DNA of 64,000 nucleotides from Crotalaria pallida (taxonomy: Eukaryota > Streptophyta > Magnoliopsida > Fabales > Fabaceae): positions 16,264,501 to 16,328,500 of the forward strand of contig CM075652.1 of assembly GCA_037953625.1 (NCBI GenBank). Reading direction: 5' to 3'. This document shows, piece after piece, positions 1 to 11,527 of the stretch. Position 1 is the stretch's first letter. The number at the start of each line of letters is the position of its first letter. The translations under genes were made by a program, and so were the position numbers. The notes below the pieces were generated by a model. That model saw only the letters and a program-made list of their open reading frames with translations. It was not told the DNA's origin and did no database searches.

Positions 1-15
1 AGATTAGCAGGTATG

Positions 16-157
16 CACTAACGGTGTAATGTTTTTTACACCATCAGTCTATCATTCACCATTCGTTTGTATTACTTTAATCTAAAAGTCAACGACCATA
101 CACGGATGAAGGGTAGATGATATACTGATGATGTAAAAAACCTTTACAGTGTTGGTG
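16..157. mobile_element. Small palindromic CACTA-like MITE
   Basis: The left end reads CACTAACGGTGTAATG and the right end, reverse-complemented, CACCAACACTGTAAAGG. The two arms stay similar for roughly 50 bp, including T-rich GTTTTTTACA blocks. The CACTA start and long palindromic arms fit a non-autonomous CACTA-type MITE. A clean 3-bp target duplication is not visible, so the family call is tentative. Confidence 0.45.
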
Positions 158-171
158 CATTCTCCATTTTC

Positions 172-2160
172 TCTTAATAAATTGTAAAAGATATTCATGT
201 ATTGGCATACATCATAAATTCGATTTATAACTGACTTTATTGTCGAGGATGTGGACCAAGATATTTCGGAATAAAAATAGGTTTTAATCACCTCATGCGA
301 GAACACTTGGAATATGCTAGAATATGCTTTTCCTATGAGCTCACTTTTCTACTTAATCATTCTCATGTAATACGAAAACATTTAAACCAAATAAAGATTT
401 TAAATGATTTAGCAAAGCGACGAGATATCCAACTTTGGGTATATTTATTTGCTACAATACTTTTAAAATGTACAGATGAAATTCACATGCATTTAATGGA
501 TTGTAAAAGACATTTATGTATTGGCATACATCATAAGTTCTATGCATAACTGACTTTATTATCGAGGATGTAGGCCAAGATATTTCCGAATAAAAATAGG
601 TTTTAATCACCTCATGCGAGAACACTTGAAATATGTTAGAATATGTTTTCCCCATGAGCTCACTTTTCTACTTAATCAATGTCAATGAATACAAACAAAT
701 TTAATCCACAATAAAGTTTTTATTAAATGATTTAGCAAAGGGACGATATATCCAACTTTGGGTATATTTATTTGCTACAATACTTTTAAAATGTACAGAT
801 GAAATTCACATGCATTTAATGAATTTTAAAAGACTTTCATGTATTGGCATACATCATATATAAGTTCTATTTATAATTGACTTTATTGTTGAGGATGTAG
901 GCCAAGATATTTCCGAATACAAATAGCTAGGTTTTAATCACCCCATGTGAGAACACTTGGAATATGCATTCCCTATGAGCTCATTTTGGTACTCAATCAA
1001 TGTCATTGAATACGAAAACATTTAATCCAAAATAAAGTTTTTATTAAATGATTTAGCAAATGGACGATATATCCAACTTTGGGTATATTTATTTGCTACA
1101 ATACTTTTAAAATGTACAGATGAAATTCACATGCATTTAATGAATTGTAAAAGACATTCATGTATTGGCATACATAATAAGTTCTATTTATAACTAACGT
1201 TATTGTCGAGGATGTCGGCCAAGATATTTCGGAATAAAATAGGGTTTAATCACATCATGTGAGAACACTTGGAATAAGATAGAATATGCTTTCCCTATGA
1301 GCTCACTTTTCTACTTAATCAATGTCATTGACATTTAATCCAAAACAAAGTTTTTAAATGATTTAGCAAAGCAAGATATCCAACTTTGTGTATATTTATT
1401 TGCTACAATACTTTTATAATGTATAGATTAAATTCACATGCATTTAATGAATTGTAAAAGACATTCATGTATTGGCATACATCATGAGTTCTATTTATAA
1501 CTAACTTTATTGTCGAGGATGTGGGCCAAGATATTTCGGAATAGAAATAGGTTTAATTTACCTCATGCGAGAACACTTGGAATATGCTAGAATATGATTT
1601 CCTTATGAGCTCACTTTTCTACTTAATCAATGTCATTGAATACGTAAACATTTAATCCAAAATAAAGTTTTTAAATGATTGAGCATAGCGAGGTATCCCG
1701 CTATGCATATATATATGTGTCACACAGTATTTTCCAAATATACAAAAGAGACTCATGTTTTAATCAATTGTACCTGAAAATCTTGTACTAGCATCATGAG
1801 TGCAGATGGTATCTTACTTTACTGTCAAGTTTGTAGGCAAAGATATTCCAAAACAAAAATAAGTATTAATTACCATGTGAGACATTTAGTTAGAATATTC
1901 CTCCCATATCTATTCACTTTACTAAGTCGCCAATGTAATTGATTATAAAAATAATTTATCAAAATAAAAATATGAAATGATTGAGGATAAGGAGGTATCT
2001 AGCTATATGTTCATCGTCGAAACTCATGTTTATATTAATTGTAACTGACAATTATGAAGTATCATCATAAGTACTTTTTTAAACAGACAAAACTCATGGT
2101 TACATCATTCGTAATGTTCAACTATGAACTAGCATCATAAGTACCTTTTGAAACTAATGT
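172..2160. repeat. Tandem repeat, ~310-330 bp monomer, about six copies
   Basis: The phrase GAGAACACTTGGAATATG recurs at about 300, 620, 950, 1260 and 1570, and a decayed form near 1880. A second phrase, GTATTGGCATACATCAT, recurs at about 198, 520, 845, 1165 and 1470. Spacing is 305-331 bp. The last one or two units (after about 1700) are strongly diverged. Short open frames here shift between units and are not genes. It may be a satellite fragment or the internal repeats of a larger transposon. Confidence 0.8.
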
Positions 2161-2352
2161 TATTGTTAAAAAACAATGCTAGGATATTGTAAAAATAAAA
2201 TCAAGTATTAATTATCCACTTATTTTTTTAATTGATAAAACATAAATAAAACTTGATTACATAGCTCATAATGAATTTCCAAAAGAGGTAAAAGTAAAAT
2301 ATCCATATAATGATAATTTAAAAAATTCTTTAACTAGAAATTAGTAACGAAG

Positions 2353-2390
<38 letters not shown>

Positions 2391-2577
2391 ATTTTAACTC
2401 TTAATGAATTTGAATGTAATTTTAAAAAAAAAAAATTATATATCATGAAATTTATCAATCCAATCAGTGAGTTAAATATTATTATCATGATGATCATACA
2501 TATTAAATTTTAGTTCATTTGGAGACTCCTAGGTATACATACAATCTAATACTGTATGATTACTTATATTTCTATTA
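2161..2577. other. AT-rich spacer with (ATT)n microsatellite
   Basis: No coding potential is seen. A run of about twelve ATT units lies near 2354-2390, followed by A-rich tracts near 2425. Confidence 0.7.
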
Positions 2578-2870
2578 CTTCCTCAGGTCCTTATTATAGA
2601 TCACCTTCTAAAAGATTTTCTTGGTCCTAATTATAAGTCACTTTATATTTCCTGCATCATTTATTGCTTTTTTTTATTTTTTGCCCTTATTAAATATTTG
2701 ACTATCTATGTTTTTTTTTTTATTATTTATTAATGAGTATGAATTTTCCAAGAAAAGTTTAGAGAGTAAAATTGTAATCTCACAATATATTCTCATAGAA
2801 TTCATAAAACTAACTACTTTCCTTAGTATATGTAATTCGGTTAAGTATGCCCTATAATAACATAAGGGAG
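2578..2870. mobile_element. Stowaway-like MITE
   Basis: The left end CTTCCTCAGGTCC and the right end, read in reverse, CTCCCTTATGTTATTATAG form imperfect inverted repeats. The element is bounded by TA at 2576-2577 and 2871-2872. CTCCCTC-type ends with a TA duplication are typical of Tc1/mariner-derived Stowaway MITEs. The interior is AT-rich with no ORF. Confidence 0.55.
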
Positions 2871-3539
2871 TAACTTATTATGCGTTAAATTAGAGTCAGG
2901 CGATGAAGTATCAAATAATTTTTAAATTCGATGAAGTTTCCTAGACTTGATCTAATTGATTGGAAATATGAAGTCAACGGTTGGATTGATAAATTTCATA
3001 ATCTATAAAAAGTTATTTGAAGGTGTGTAACGACCCAACTCTCTAACCTTTAATTATTTATAAATAAAGCAGAGAAAATTTTCGCCAAAATAAGTTTAGA
3101 AACTTTGTCATTTCCAAAAGCGGAAGCAACTTTCATATAATATAAGATACGGGACAAAACATAGAAGTCTTACAACTCATAATACTTTAGATAACATAAC
3201 ACAATAGTTCAAACTGAAAATAGATTAAATAAACTCCAAGCTACTTAAGACACTAATAGTAACCCAAAGCATGATTCGCTAAACTCCATCCTTTGGAAAG
3301 GGAATCCCACATCCCTTGCCAGCACTACTCATCCTCTTGGAAGACAGGACCTTCATTACTTACAAGGGCAATAAGGGAGTAAGTCATAGCATTAAATCGA
3401 ATGATAAAGAACATTGGCTAAAAACAACAAACACAAGTAATAGCAGTTTCACAAATGCATAAACATATGTCAATCCTTTTTAATTCCAAACATTAATCTT
3501 GTCTTTAATGGCATGATGTATGTCTATCTAGAATCCTTT

Positions 3540-4200
3540 CCGGGGCATCACAGCTTGGAGGAAAATGGGTCATCGTGAGCTTCTCCGCTCGACCTTTCGC
3601 GACTTACAGGCTTCCTCCGCCCAACATAACTAGTATTAACACCTCAACAAGCTGGAGCAAAACAAATGCATGAATGCAAACATAATTTATTACCAATCCT
3701 TATCTTTTGATTTCATCATCATCATTCATCTCATTTCCAATCAAGACATAGTCCATGATTCTCATTTTATTCTTTCATTCCATTTCCTTTAACTTTTCTT
3801 TTAGCTGGTGCTGATGCTTTCAGAAAAAGGCCATCAGCGGCATAGCCACTTCGTGATGGGATTAATTATTTCCGTTCAACAGTTTCAGGAAAATTCCATC
3901 AGCGGCCTAGCCACTTTGTGATGGTTTTAGAAATGGTATTTAATTATTTCATTTATAATCCATCGGGGCATAGCCTCTTATTGATGGTTATTGCAACGAC
4001 CCCATTCGGGACTCCCATAGGAAAATATCAACCAAGTGAATAGAGACTTTCAATGAGACATCTATAGGATAAATATCAACCAAATGGGTGTACGCACTTC
4101 CGTTGGGACTCCTGTAGGGAAATTATCAACCACTGAATAAAATTCCAGTAGGACACCTCCAGGATAGTTATCAACCAAACGGGATTAAATATTAAGCATT
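3540..4200 (-). repeat. Stem-loop array in solo LTR
   Basis: Three units have arms CCATCA/TGATGG (or CCATC/GATGG) around a shared loop containing GGCATAGCCAC or close variants: 3831-3859, 3896-3924 and 3960-3987. They are followed by about four units of a second motif, GGACTCCCATAGGA and variants, each followed by TATCAACCA (near 4010-4160). The block ends at the Sirevirus insertion site. It occupies about 56-81% of the way along the LTR, like the arrays in the other Gypsy LTRs here. Confidence 0.7.
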
Positions 4201-4210
4201 GGGTGAAACC

Positions 4211-5782
4211 TGTAAATTCAATGCTCCTAATTATGGTGATTATATTTTGATGATGACAAAGTAATTAACAAATCAAGTCTTGAAGACATTGCAACATTCA
4301 CAACAACATCAAGTCAAGAAAAGAAGACAAGTGCCCAATCATTCTCAATCAAATATTATTGTAAATTTCTAATTTATGTTGAGAGTGGTTGAGAGTGGGT
4401 AGAAATAGTTAGTCTCTTCTAGGAATAAAATTTTATATGACTATTAGGTTGAGATTAACTAAAATTAATACTTGAGAGGAAAAATAAAATTGAAAATTAA
4501 TTTTTCTCATGTCTGATCAAAATACTCGAGTATTTTGAGAAAGACTCGAGTATATACTCGAGTATTTTGTAAAACACTTGAGTATTTGTGCCAGGTCAGG
4601 AAATATGACCGTTAGTCTTGTTCGTGCACCAATTCACTCGTGACCGACCAAAAAGACTCGAGTATTTACCAAAAGACTCGAGTATTTTTGTCCAGTCAGC
4701 AAAAATGAACGTTGGAGAGACTCAAAAACCCAATTGAGGGCATTTGAGTCTCATCCAACCCAAGAGAGCATTTCAGAACCTTATTGTAAAATTTCTCTTT
4801 GAATTTGTGCAAGAACAAACAAGACAACAGATCATAGTGTGTTCAAGCTTTCATAATTTCCTCTTCTCAAGTGTTAATTCCCAAAAAGCTCAACTTCTCA
4901 CTCATATTGTCATTTTATTCCAAGTTGAGTTTTAGGCCTCAATTCTTACATTGAGCTGTGCTTATTTGTGCTAATCCATTGGGAGATTAGTAATACACAT
5001 ACAAAAAGCTTGATTATTCAAAGTCTTGGATTGTTCCCAAGCAAACCCTAAGTGGCTTAGGGTGTTGGAGTCTTGAGAGGTTCTCAAGCACAAGACTAGG
5101 AGGTTCCTAGCCCGATGGAGTTTCTTGAAGGGAGTTCAAGGAAGCTTTGTGAAGAGTTCATCAATCACCGGCATCAAATTGGGGTAGAAATCAAGAGTTT
5201 GGTACACTCTTGAAGGGTTAGGTTGAGTGAGGCCATTCTCAAGCAATCCTTTGTAATTTCTAACAATTTGATTATTAGTAGAAACTCCTAAGTGATTAGG
5301 AGGACTGGATGTAGCTCATTGTTGGAGTGAACCAGGATAAAATTGCTTGAGTGTTGGTTTATTGCTTTTAATCTACTTTCTAGCTCAATCAACTTCAGTC
5401 ATTTCAATCTATTAGGATTTATACAATTAGGTAGCAAGTTCAAGGAATCTTGGTGTTAAAAGTCTATTTAGATTGCTTGCTAATCTGTTGGATAAGTTCC
5501 TGTTTAGTATTGAATTGATTTGAGTTAAATTGCTGGATTTTCGTTTCTGGTTTTACTGCTATCTGTCAAGAAAAACTCGAGTATATTTAGAAAGACTCGA
5601 GTTGTTCATCACTGAAAAACTCGAGTATTTCACAAAAGACTCGAGTATTTCGTGTCTGATTCCAGAAAATTCAGTCTTAGCTCCATTCTTCAATTATCAT
5701 TCGAATTATTTGGTATTAGTGCTTCAAATTACTATTCACCCCCCCTCTAGTATTTGCTTAGCCCGCTTGTTTGTTTCCAACA
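4211..5782 (+). repeat. Sirevirus 5' LTR
   Basis: Starts TGTAAATTCAATGCTCC and ends TTGTTTCCAACA, immediately before the PBS. It holds about ten copies of the octamer ACTCGAGT or near variants, clustered at 4525-4690 and 5575-5650. A 63-codon frame at 4744-4935 is repeated in the 3' LTR and has no recognisable product. Confidence 0.93.
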
Positions 5783-5784
5783 AG

Positions 5785-5796
5785 TGGTATCAGAGC
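5785..5796 (+). other. Primer-binding site (initiator tRNA-Met)
   Basis: TGGTATCAGAGC begins two bases after the LTR end. It is complementary to the 3' end of plant initiator tRNA-Met, the usual primer for minus-strand synthesis in plant Copia elements. Confidence 0.93.
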
Positions 5797-5853
5797 TCGG
5801 TCGAAAGATCGAGTGTAACAACTTTTTCGAAAAAGATCCTTTTGGAAACTTAA

Positions 5854-7632
5854 ATGGGCTCTAGCAATAACTTTGGTGGAGAAGGAGCTTCAATAAACCG
5901 TCCTCCACTATTCAATGGTGAAGGATATGTTTATTGGAAAACTCGCATGAAAGTTTTTATTGAAGCAATTGATATGGATATTTGGGATGCAATTGAAAAT
6001 GGTCCTTTTATTCCCAAAAAGAAAATTAATGAAGAAATTGTTGAAATTCCAAGGAGTAGTTGGAATGATGATGAAAAGAGGAAAGTTTCATTTGATTTAA
6101 AAGCTAAAAACATCATCTTTTCGGCTCTATCCCATGATGAATTTTATAGAGTTTCCCAATGTAAATCGGCAAAAGAAATGTGGGATACTTTGCAAGTCAC
6201 ACATGAGGGAACAAGTGAGGTTAGAGATGCAAGATTGAATTCTCTAACTCACGAATATGAATTGTTCCACATGTTGCCAAATGAAACCATTAGTGACTTG
6301 CAAAAGCGGTTCTCACACATAGTCAATCATTTGATTTCCTTGGGAAAAGTATTTCGCAATGGTGAAACTACTAACAAAATTCTAAGATGTCTTGATAGGA
6401 GTTGGCAACCCAAGGTAACCGCCATCAAGGAATCAAGAGACATAAATAGCATGGACTTAGCCACTTTGTTTGGCAAACTCCAAGAGCATGAGATGGAACT
6501 TACAAGACTTGGGATGCATGAGGAATCGGACAAAAAGAAAAAGGGCATAGCACTCAAAGCTTCAACTAAAGCTACAAAAGAAGTTGAAGAATGCTCTACA
6601 AGTGAAGATTCCGATGGTGAACCAAATCAAGAAGAATTTGGGATGTTTGTGAAAAGGTTCAACAAATTCTTCAAAGGGAAGAAAGGTGGATCTTCATCCA
6701 AATTCAAGAGAACCAAAGACTCCAAACAAAGAGAAAAGAATACCAATGATGGAGTTAAGTGTCATGAATGTGGTGGGGTTGGTCACATTAGAATGGAATG
6801 TGCCACATTCTTGAAGAAGAATGACAAGAAGACCCAAGAGACCAAGGGGAAGCGTGCATACATTGTTTGGGATGCACCGGAGAAGAGCAATGAATCATCT
6901 TCAAGTAGTTCCGGTGATGAAAATGCAAACCTTTGTCTCATGGCCAAGAACAACCATGAGTCCTCATCAAGAGCTAACCATGACATGAGTGAAAGTGATG
7001 ATGAGGTAACATCTAGTTCTTCTTGTTCCACTTCAAACTCCATTTCATATGATGATTTACAAGAAGCCTACAATGAAATGTTAATTCAATTTAAAAGGCT
7101 TGCTAAAATTAATAAGGAAAAAGGAAAGAAAATTTTGGAGTTTCAACAAGAAATTGATGAATTGCAAAAATCTATAAGTGAGTTGAAACTTCAAAATGAA
7201 TCCTTGGAACTTATTAATTCTAGTCATCAAAGTGATTGTGCAAATCATGAGGAGATTATCACTCCATGTGAGAGATGTGATGAACTTGAAAAAGAAGTGA
7301 AAGAGTTGATAAACAAACTCACAATCTCACATAGTGATAGAAACCTCAACCGGTTGTTGAATTCTCAAAGACATAATCACAACAAAACCGGTTTAGGATA
7401 TGTTCATAAAAAGGACAAAAAGTACAAGGCGGTTGGAACATTTTCTAAGAAAAATTCATCAAAGAGACCAACTTGTACTTATTGTGGAAAAGTTGGACAT
7501 ATCAACATTGAGTGCCATATTAAGAAGTTTGAAATGAAAAAGGGCACTTATATGTGGATTAAGAAGGGAGAAAGTCCCAACACTAACCCTAAGGGACCCA
7601 ACATTGTTTGGGTACCCAAAGTGAACAAGTGA
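5854..7632 (+). CDS. gag: Sirevirus Gag (nucleocapsid) protein
   Basis: A 592-residue Gag that would form the virus-like particle and package the element's RNA. The N-terminal ~250 residues resemble the UBN2-type Copia Gag region. A CCHC zinc knuckle starts near residue 302 (CHECGGVGHIRMEC) and a second near residue 540 (CTYCGKVGHINIEC). Between them lie Ser/Asp-rich stretches and a probable coiled coil (about 410-480). Length and two knuckles suit Sireviruses, whose Gag is longer than in other Copia clades. The ATG at 5854 lies 57 bp after the PBS and the frame is uninterrupted. It ends in TGA, with pol following in another frame. Confidence 0.93.
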   Translation: MGSSNNFGGEGASINRPPLFNGEGYVYWKTRMKVFIEAIDMDIWDAIENGPFIPKKKINEEIVEIPRSSWNDDEKRKVSFDLKAKNIIFSALSHDEFYRVSQCKSAKEMWDTLQVTHEGTSEVRDARLNSLTHEYELFHMLPNETISDLQKRFSHIVNHLISLGKVFRNGETTNKILRCLDRSWQPKVTAIKESRDINSMDLATLFGKLQEHEMELTRLGMHEESDKKKKGIALKASTKATKEVEECSTSEDSDGEPNQEEFGMFVKRFNKFFKGKKGGSSSKFKRTKDSKQREKNTNDGVKCHECGGVGHIRMECATFLKKNDKKTQETKGKRAYIVWDAPEKSNESSSSSSGDENANLCLMAKNNHESSSRANHDMSESDDEVTSSSSCSTSNSISYDDLQEAYNEMLIQFKRLAKINKEKGKKILEFQQEIDELQKSISELKLQNESLELINSSHQSDCANHEEIITPCERCDELEKEVKELINKLTISHSDRNLNRLLNSQRHNHNKTGLGYVHKKDKKYKAVGTFSKKNSSKRPTCTYCGKVGHINIECHIKKFEMKKGTYMWIKKGESPNTNPKGPNIVWVPKVNK

Positions 7633-7645
7633 TTTCATTTTGTAG

Positions 7646-9031
7646 GTGTGTCTTCCAATGGGAAAACAATTGTGGTATCTTGATAGTGGATGTTCGAAGC
7701 ACATGACGGGAGATAAGCGGCACTTCATTGAGCTTACTCCAAAGGAAAAGGGTTATGTCACTTATGTGGACAACAACAAAGGCAAAATCCTTGGTATTGG
7801 TAAAATCGGAAACTCTTCAAACTTGATTATTGATAATGTGCTCTATGTTCAAGGATTAGAACATAATCTCTTGAGCATAAGCCAATTATGTGATATTGGT
7901 AATCATGTAGTTTTTACCTCTACCCATTACCTCATTAAAAGTGACAAAGATGAATCAATCAAATTTGTTGGTAGAAGGTCAAATAATACTTACTTAGTTG
8001 ATTTGAACAAAGTCACTTCTTTGGTCTCTACTTGTTTAGTGAGCAAAGAAAATGACACTTGGTTATGGCATCGTAGGACCGCTCATATAAATGTAAACCA
8101 ATTGAAGAAAATTCAATCTAAAGATCTAGTAGTTGGTTTACCGAAGCTAAATTTTTCTATTGAAGGTGTTTGTTCTCCTTGCAAGAAATGTAAACAAACT
8201 AAAAACACCTTTGGATCAAAAATGGTGATGTCCACATCAAGGCCATTACAAATGCTTCATATGGACTTGTTTGGACCATCACAAGTAAAAAGCTTTGGTG
8301 GCAACTATTATGCATTGGTGATTGTTGATGACTTCTCTAGGTTTACTTGGACTTTATTTTTAACTACTAAGAGTGAGACCTACAAATCTTTTAAACATCA
8401 TGTCAAACTTTTGCAAAACCAAGTAAATCAAAAAGTAATTATTATTCGAACCGATCATGGTGGTGAATTCGAAAACCACAAATTTGATAGATTTTGTGCT
8501 AAAAATGGTATTGAGCACCAATTCTCCGCACCAAGAACTCTGGAACAAAACGGAGTGGTAGAGTGGAAAAATAGGGTGCTAGAGGAACTTGCTAGAACCA
8601 TGTTAAATGATTCTCAAGTACCTCAATATTTTTGGGCTGATGCTGTCAATACGGCTTGTTATGTTTTAAATCGTATTTTGATAAGGCCCTCTTTGGATAA
8701 AACCCCCTATGAACTTTACAAGGGAAGAAAGCCGAATATATCTTATTTTCATGTCTTCGGATGCCAAGTTTTTGTTTTAAATAATGGAAAAGAACACCTT
8801 GTCAAGTTTGATTCCAAATCCGATGAAGGCATATTTTTAGGCTATTCTTCTCATTGTAAAGGTTATAGAATTTTCAATAAAAGAACTTTAACTATTGAGG
8901 AATCAATTCATGTGGTTTTTATGAGTCTTCGAAAGAAGATAGTGTTTTATGTGATGCTAGTGAAGATGGCATTGATTTTTCGAAAAAAGAAAAAGAGAGA
9001 GAGAAATCAAACGTTGATGAAGGAGAAGTAA
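7646..9031 (+). pseudogene. pol: Sirevirus Pol, protease and integrase part (frameshifted)
   Basis: Read from the first sense codon after a TAG at 7643-7645; no classical ATG is needed if Pol is made with Gag. Near the start is the aspartic protease motif LDSGCSKHMTG. Next come the GAG-pre-integrase/zinc region (WHRRTAHIN, then C..C) and the integrase catalytic acidic residues in HMDLFGP, RTDHGGEF and VVEWKNR. The last normally reads ERKNR in the family, so W for R is unusual. At about 8920 the conserved reading jumps to another frame, consistent with a single-base deletion, and the remaining ~35 codons to 9031 are out of frame. The frame then picks up in the RT part. Confidence 0.88.
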
Positions 9032-9096
9032 GGGAAGAACTTCCTCCAACTTGGAAATCGGTCAAGGCTCATCCTATAGACAATGTCATAGGAGAT

Positions 9097-10704
9097 ATGT
9101 CAAAGGGAGTACTTACTCGTAGGTCTATTCAAAACATTTGCCACTATGCCTCTTTTGTTTCTCAAATTGAACCCGATTCAATTAAAAAGGCCATTGAGGA
9201 TGATCATTGGGTTCTTGCTATGCAAGAAGAATTAAACCAATTTGAAAGAAATGAAGTTTGGGATCTAGTCCCTAAACCCGATGATCATACCATAATTGGT
9301 ACTAAATGGATTTATAGAAACAAACTTGATGAATCCGGGTTGATTATAAGAAACAAAGCTAGACTAGTAGCTCAAGGGTACAACCAAGAGGAAGGTATCG
9401 ATTATTATGAGACCTTTGCTCCGGTTGCACGTCTTAAAGCTATCCGAATTTTACTTGCTTATGCTTCAATCATGAAATTCACTTTATATCAAATGGATGT
9501 TAAAAGTGCTTTCTTGAATGGGTTTATAAATGAAGAAGTGTATGTCAAACAACCCCCCGGTTTTGAAAATAGTGAATTTCCAAACCATGTTTATAAATTG
9601 AAAAAGGCACTCTATGGATTGAAACAAGCTCCTAGAGCTTGGTATGATCGATTGAGTTCCTTTCTATTAGAAAACAAGTTTCAAAGAGGGAAGGTTGATA
9701 ATACACTATTTATTTATAAAACCAAGGATGACATTTTGTTAGTACAAATCTATGTTGATGATATCATTTTCGGTGCTACTAACGTGTCTCTTTGTAGAAA
9801 GTTTTCAAATTTGATGAAAAAGGAATTTGAAATGTCAATGATGGGAGAACTCAAGTTCTTCCTAGGCTTACAAATAAAGCAAGTCAAGGAGGGGATATTT
9901 GTACATCAAGGGAAATATTGCAAAGAGCTCCTTGAGAAATTCGGATTGGACAAGTGCAAGGAAGCCTACACTCCAATGAGCACATCATGCTACCTAGACA
10001 AGGATGAACAAGGTACACCGGTTGATGTTAGTAAGTATAGGGGTATGATAGGTAGTCTCTTATATCTCACTGCATCTAGACCGGATATTATGTTTAGTGT
10101 ATGCATGTGTGCTAGATTTCAAGCTAATCCTAAAGAATCTCACCTATCCGCAGTTAAACATATATTTAAGTATCTAAAAGGAACAATTAACACTGGTTTA
10201 TGGTATCCTGCTGATGCCAATCTTAGTTTAGTTGGTTACTCGGATTCCGACTTCGCGGGATGCAAGCTTGATCGCAAAAGCACCAGTGGTACTTGCCATT
10301 TCTTGGGAAGTTCATTGGTGTCATGGTTTTCTAAAAAGCAAGCTTGTGTTGCTCTTTCTACCGCCGAAGCGGAATATATCGCAGCCGGTAGTTGTTGTGC
10401 TCAACTGTTATGGATGAAACAACAATTATCGGATTTTGGTTTGAAACTTGAAAATATTCCGATTAGATGCGATAACACGAGTGCAATCAATTTGACTAAG
10501 AATCCGGTGTATCACTCAAGAACTAAACACATTGAAATAAGACATCACTTTTTAAGAGATCATGTACAAAAGGGTGATTGCACAATTGAATTTGTTAGTA
10601 CCACAAATCAATTAGCCGACATTTTTACAAAACCTCTACCAAGGGACACCTTTTATCATATTAGGAGAGAACTTGATATTTTAGATGAAGCTAATATAGG
10701 CTAA
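9097..10704 (+). pseudogene. pol: Sirevirus Pol, reverse transcriptase and RNase H part
   Basis: A 535-codon frame with the RVT_2-type Copia reverse transcriptase: WIYRNKLDESG, QGYNQEEGIDYYETFAPVAR, the catalytic YVDDIIFG, then FLGLQI. RNase H follows with SDSDFAGC, STAEAEYIAA and DNTSAINL. It is continuous with the integrase frame apart from the shift near 8920, so the whole makes one broken Pol. It ends in the Copia C-terminal motif FTKPLPRDTF and a TAA. All catalytic acidic residues I can place are present, so trans-supply is conceivable, but this copy cannot make a full Pol. Confidence 0.9.
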
Positions 10705-10899
10705 TTGCATTGTGTGTCATTTTTGGAAAATCACCAAATTAGTCTTACTCTAATGTGTTATTGATTCTTAGTTAAATTGTCCTTGATGATATTTAAAATT
10801 GTATGTGTTAATTGTGTGTGATTCTGTACTGTATTCCAAGTTGGTAGTGAAGCATTTGTGTTTGATTTGTGTTTGGTCTTTTAAAACTGAGTTTTTACT

Positions 10900-11300
10900 T
10901 TCTGTTCTGTCAAAATACTCGAGTTTTTCCAAAAACACTCGAGTATATTAATTCAAAATTAAATCAGTTTTAAATTGAAAAAGTTTTTAATCAGGGTCTG
11001 ATAAAAATACTCGAGTGTTTTTCAAAACACTCGAGTCTTTCGAAACCCCCAATTTTTGAACTTTCAGACCAAACTCGATTATTTTCCAAAAACTCGAGTA
11101 TTTTGCGTTTTCCTGAAATTTGAACTTTCGGACCAAACTCGAGTTTTTCAGTTTTTACTCGAGTTTTCTGGGAAATCTGGGCTGAGTCACGAACGACTCG
11201 AGTATATTTTCAAAAACTCGAGTATATCCTAAAGAACAACTCGAGTATTTATGAATATACTCGAGTATTTTGGAACGTTTATATATAATCTCAGCCTTCC
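10900..11300 (+). repeat. ACTCGAGT palindrome cluster between pol and env-like frame
   Basis: About twelve copies of ACTCGAGT or one-base variants lie in 400 bp, with T/A-rich spacers of 10-30 bp. The same octamer is found in both LTRs of this element and in two neighbouring Gypsy solo LTRs. Confidence 0.85.
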
Positions 11301-11527
11301 AGACTCGAGTTTCTGCGACCCCTTTCTCTTCTCTCTCGGTTTTCTCATATCTCTCTCCTCAAAACTCCGTTTTTACTCAAATTTTTGCCAAATCTTACTA
11401 GTTTTACATCCTCTAATCACTTTTCTACCATTATTTCAACGAATTTCAACACTTTTCAACCTCAAATCCGTCACCCCCTTTTCAAACCCTAACTTTCCAA
11501 AACTTCAATTTTCACATCAATTCCTCT

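Noticed and set aside
4744..4935. 63-codon frame present in both Sirevirus LTRs (also 13924-14115)
   Set aside because: It is duplicated only because the LTRs are duplicated; no start context or known domain.
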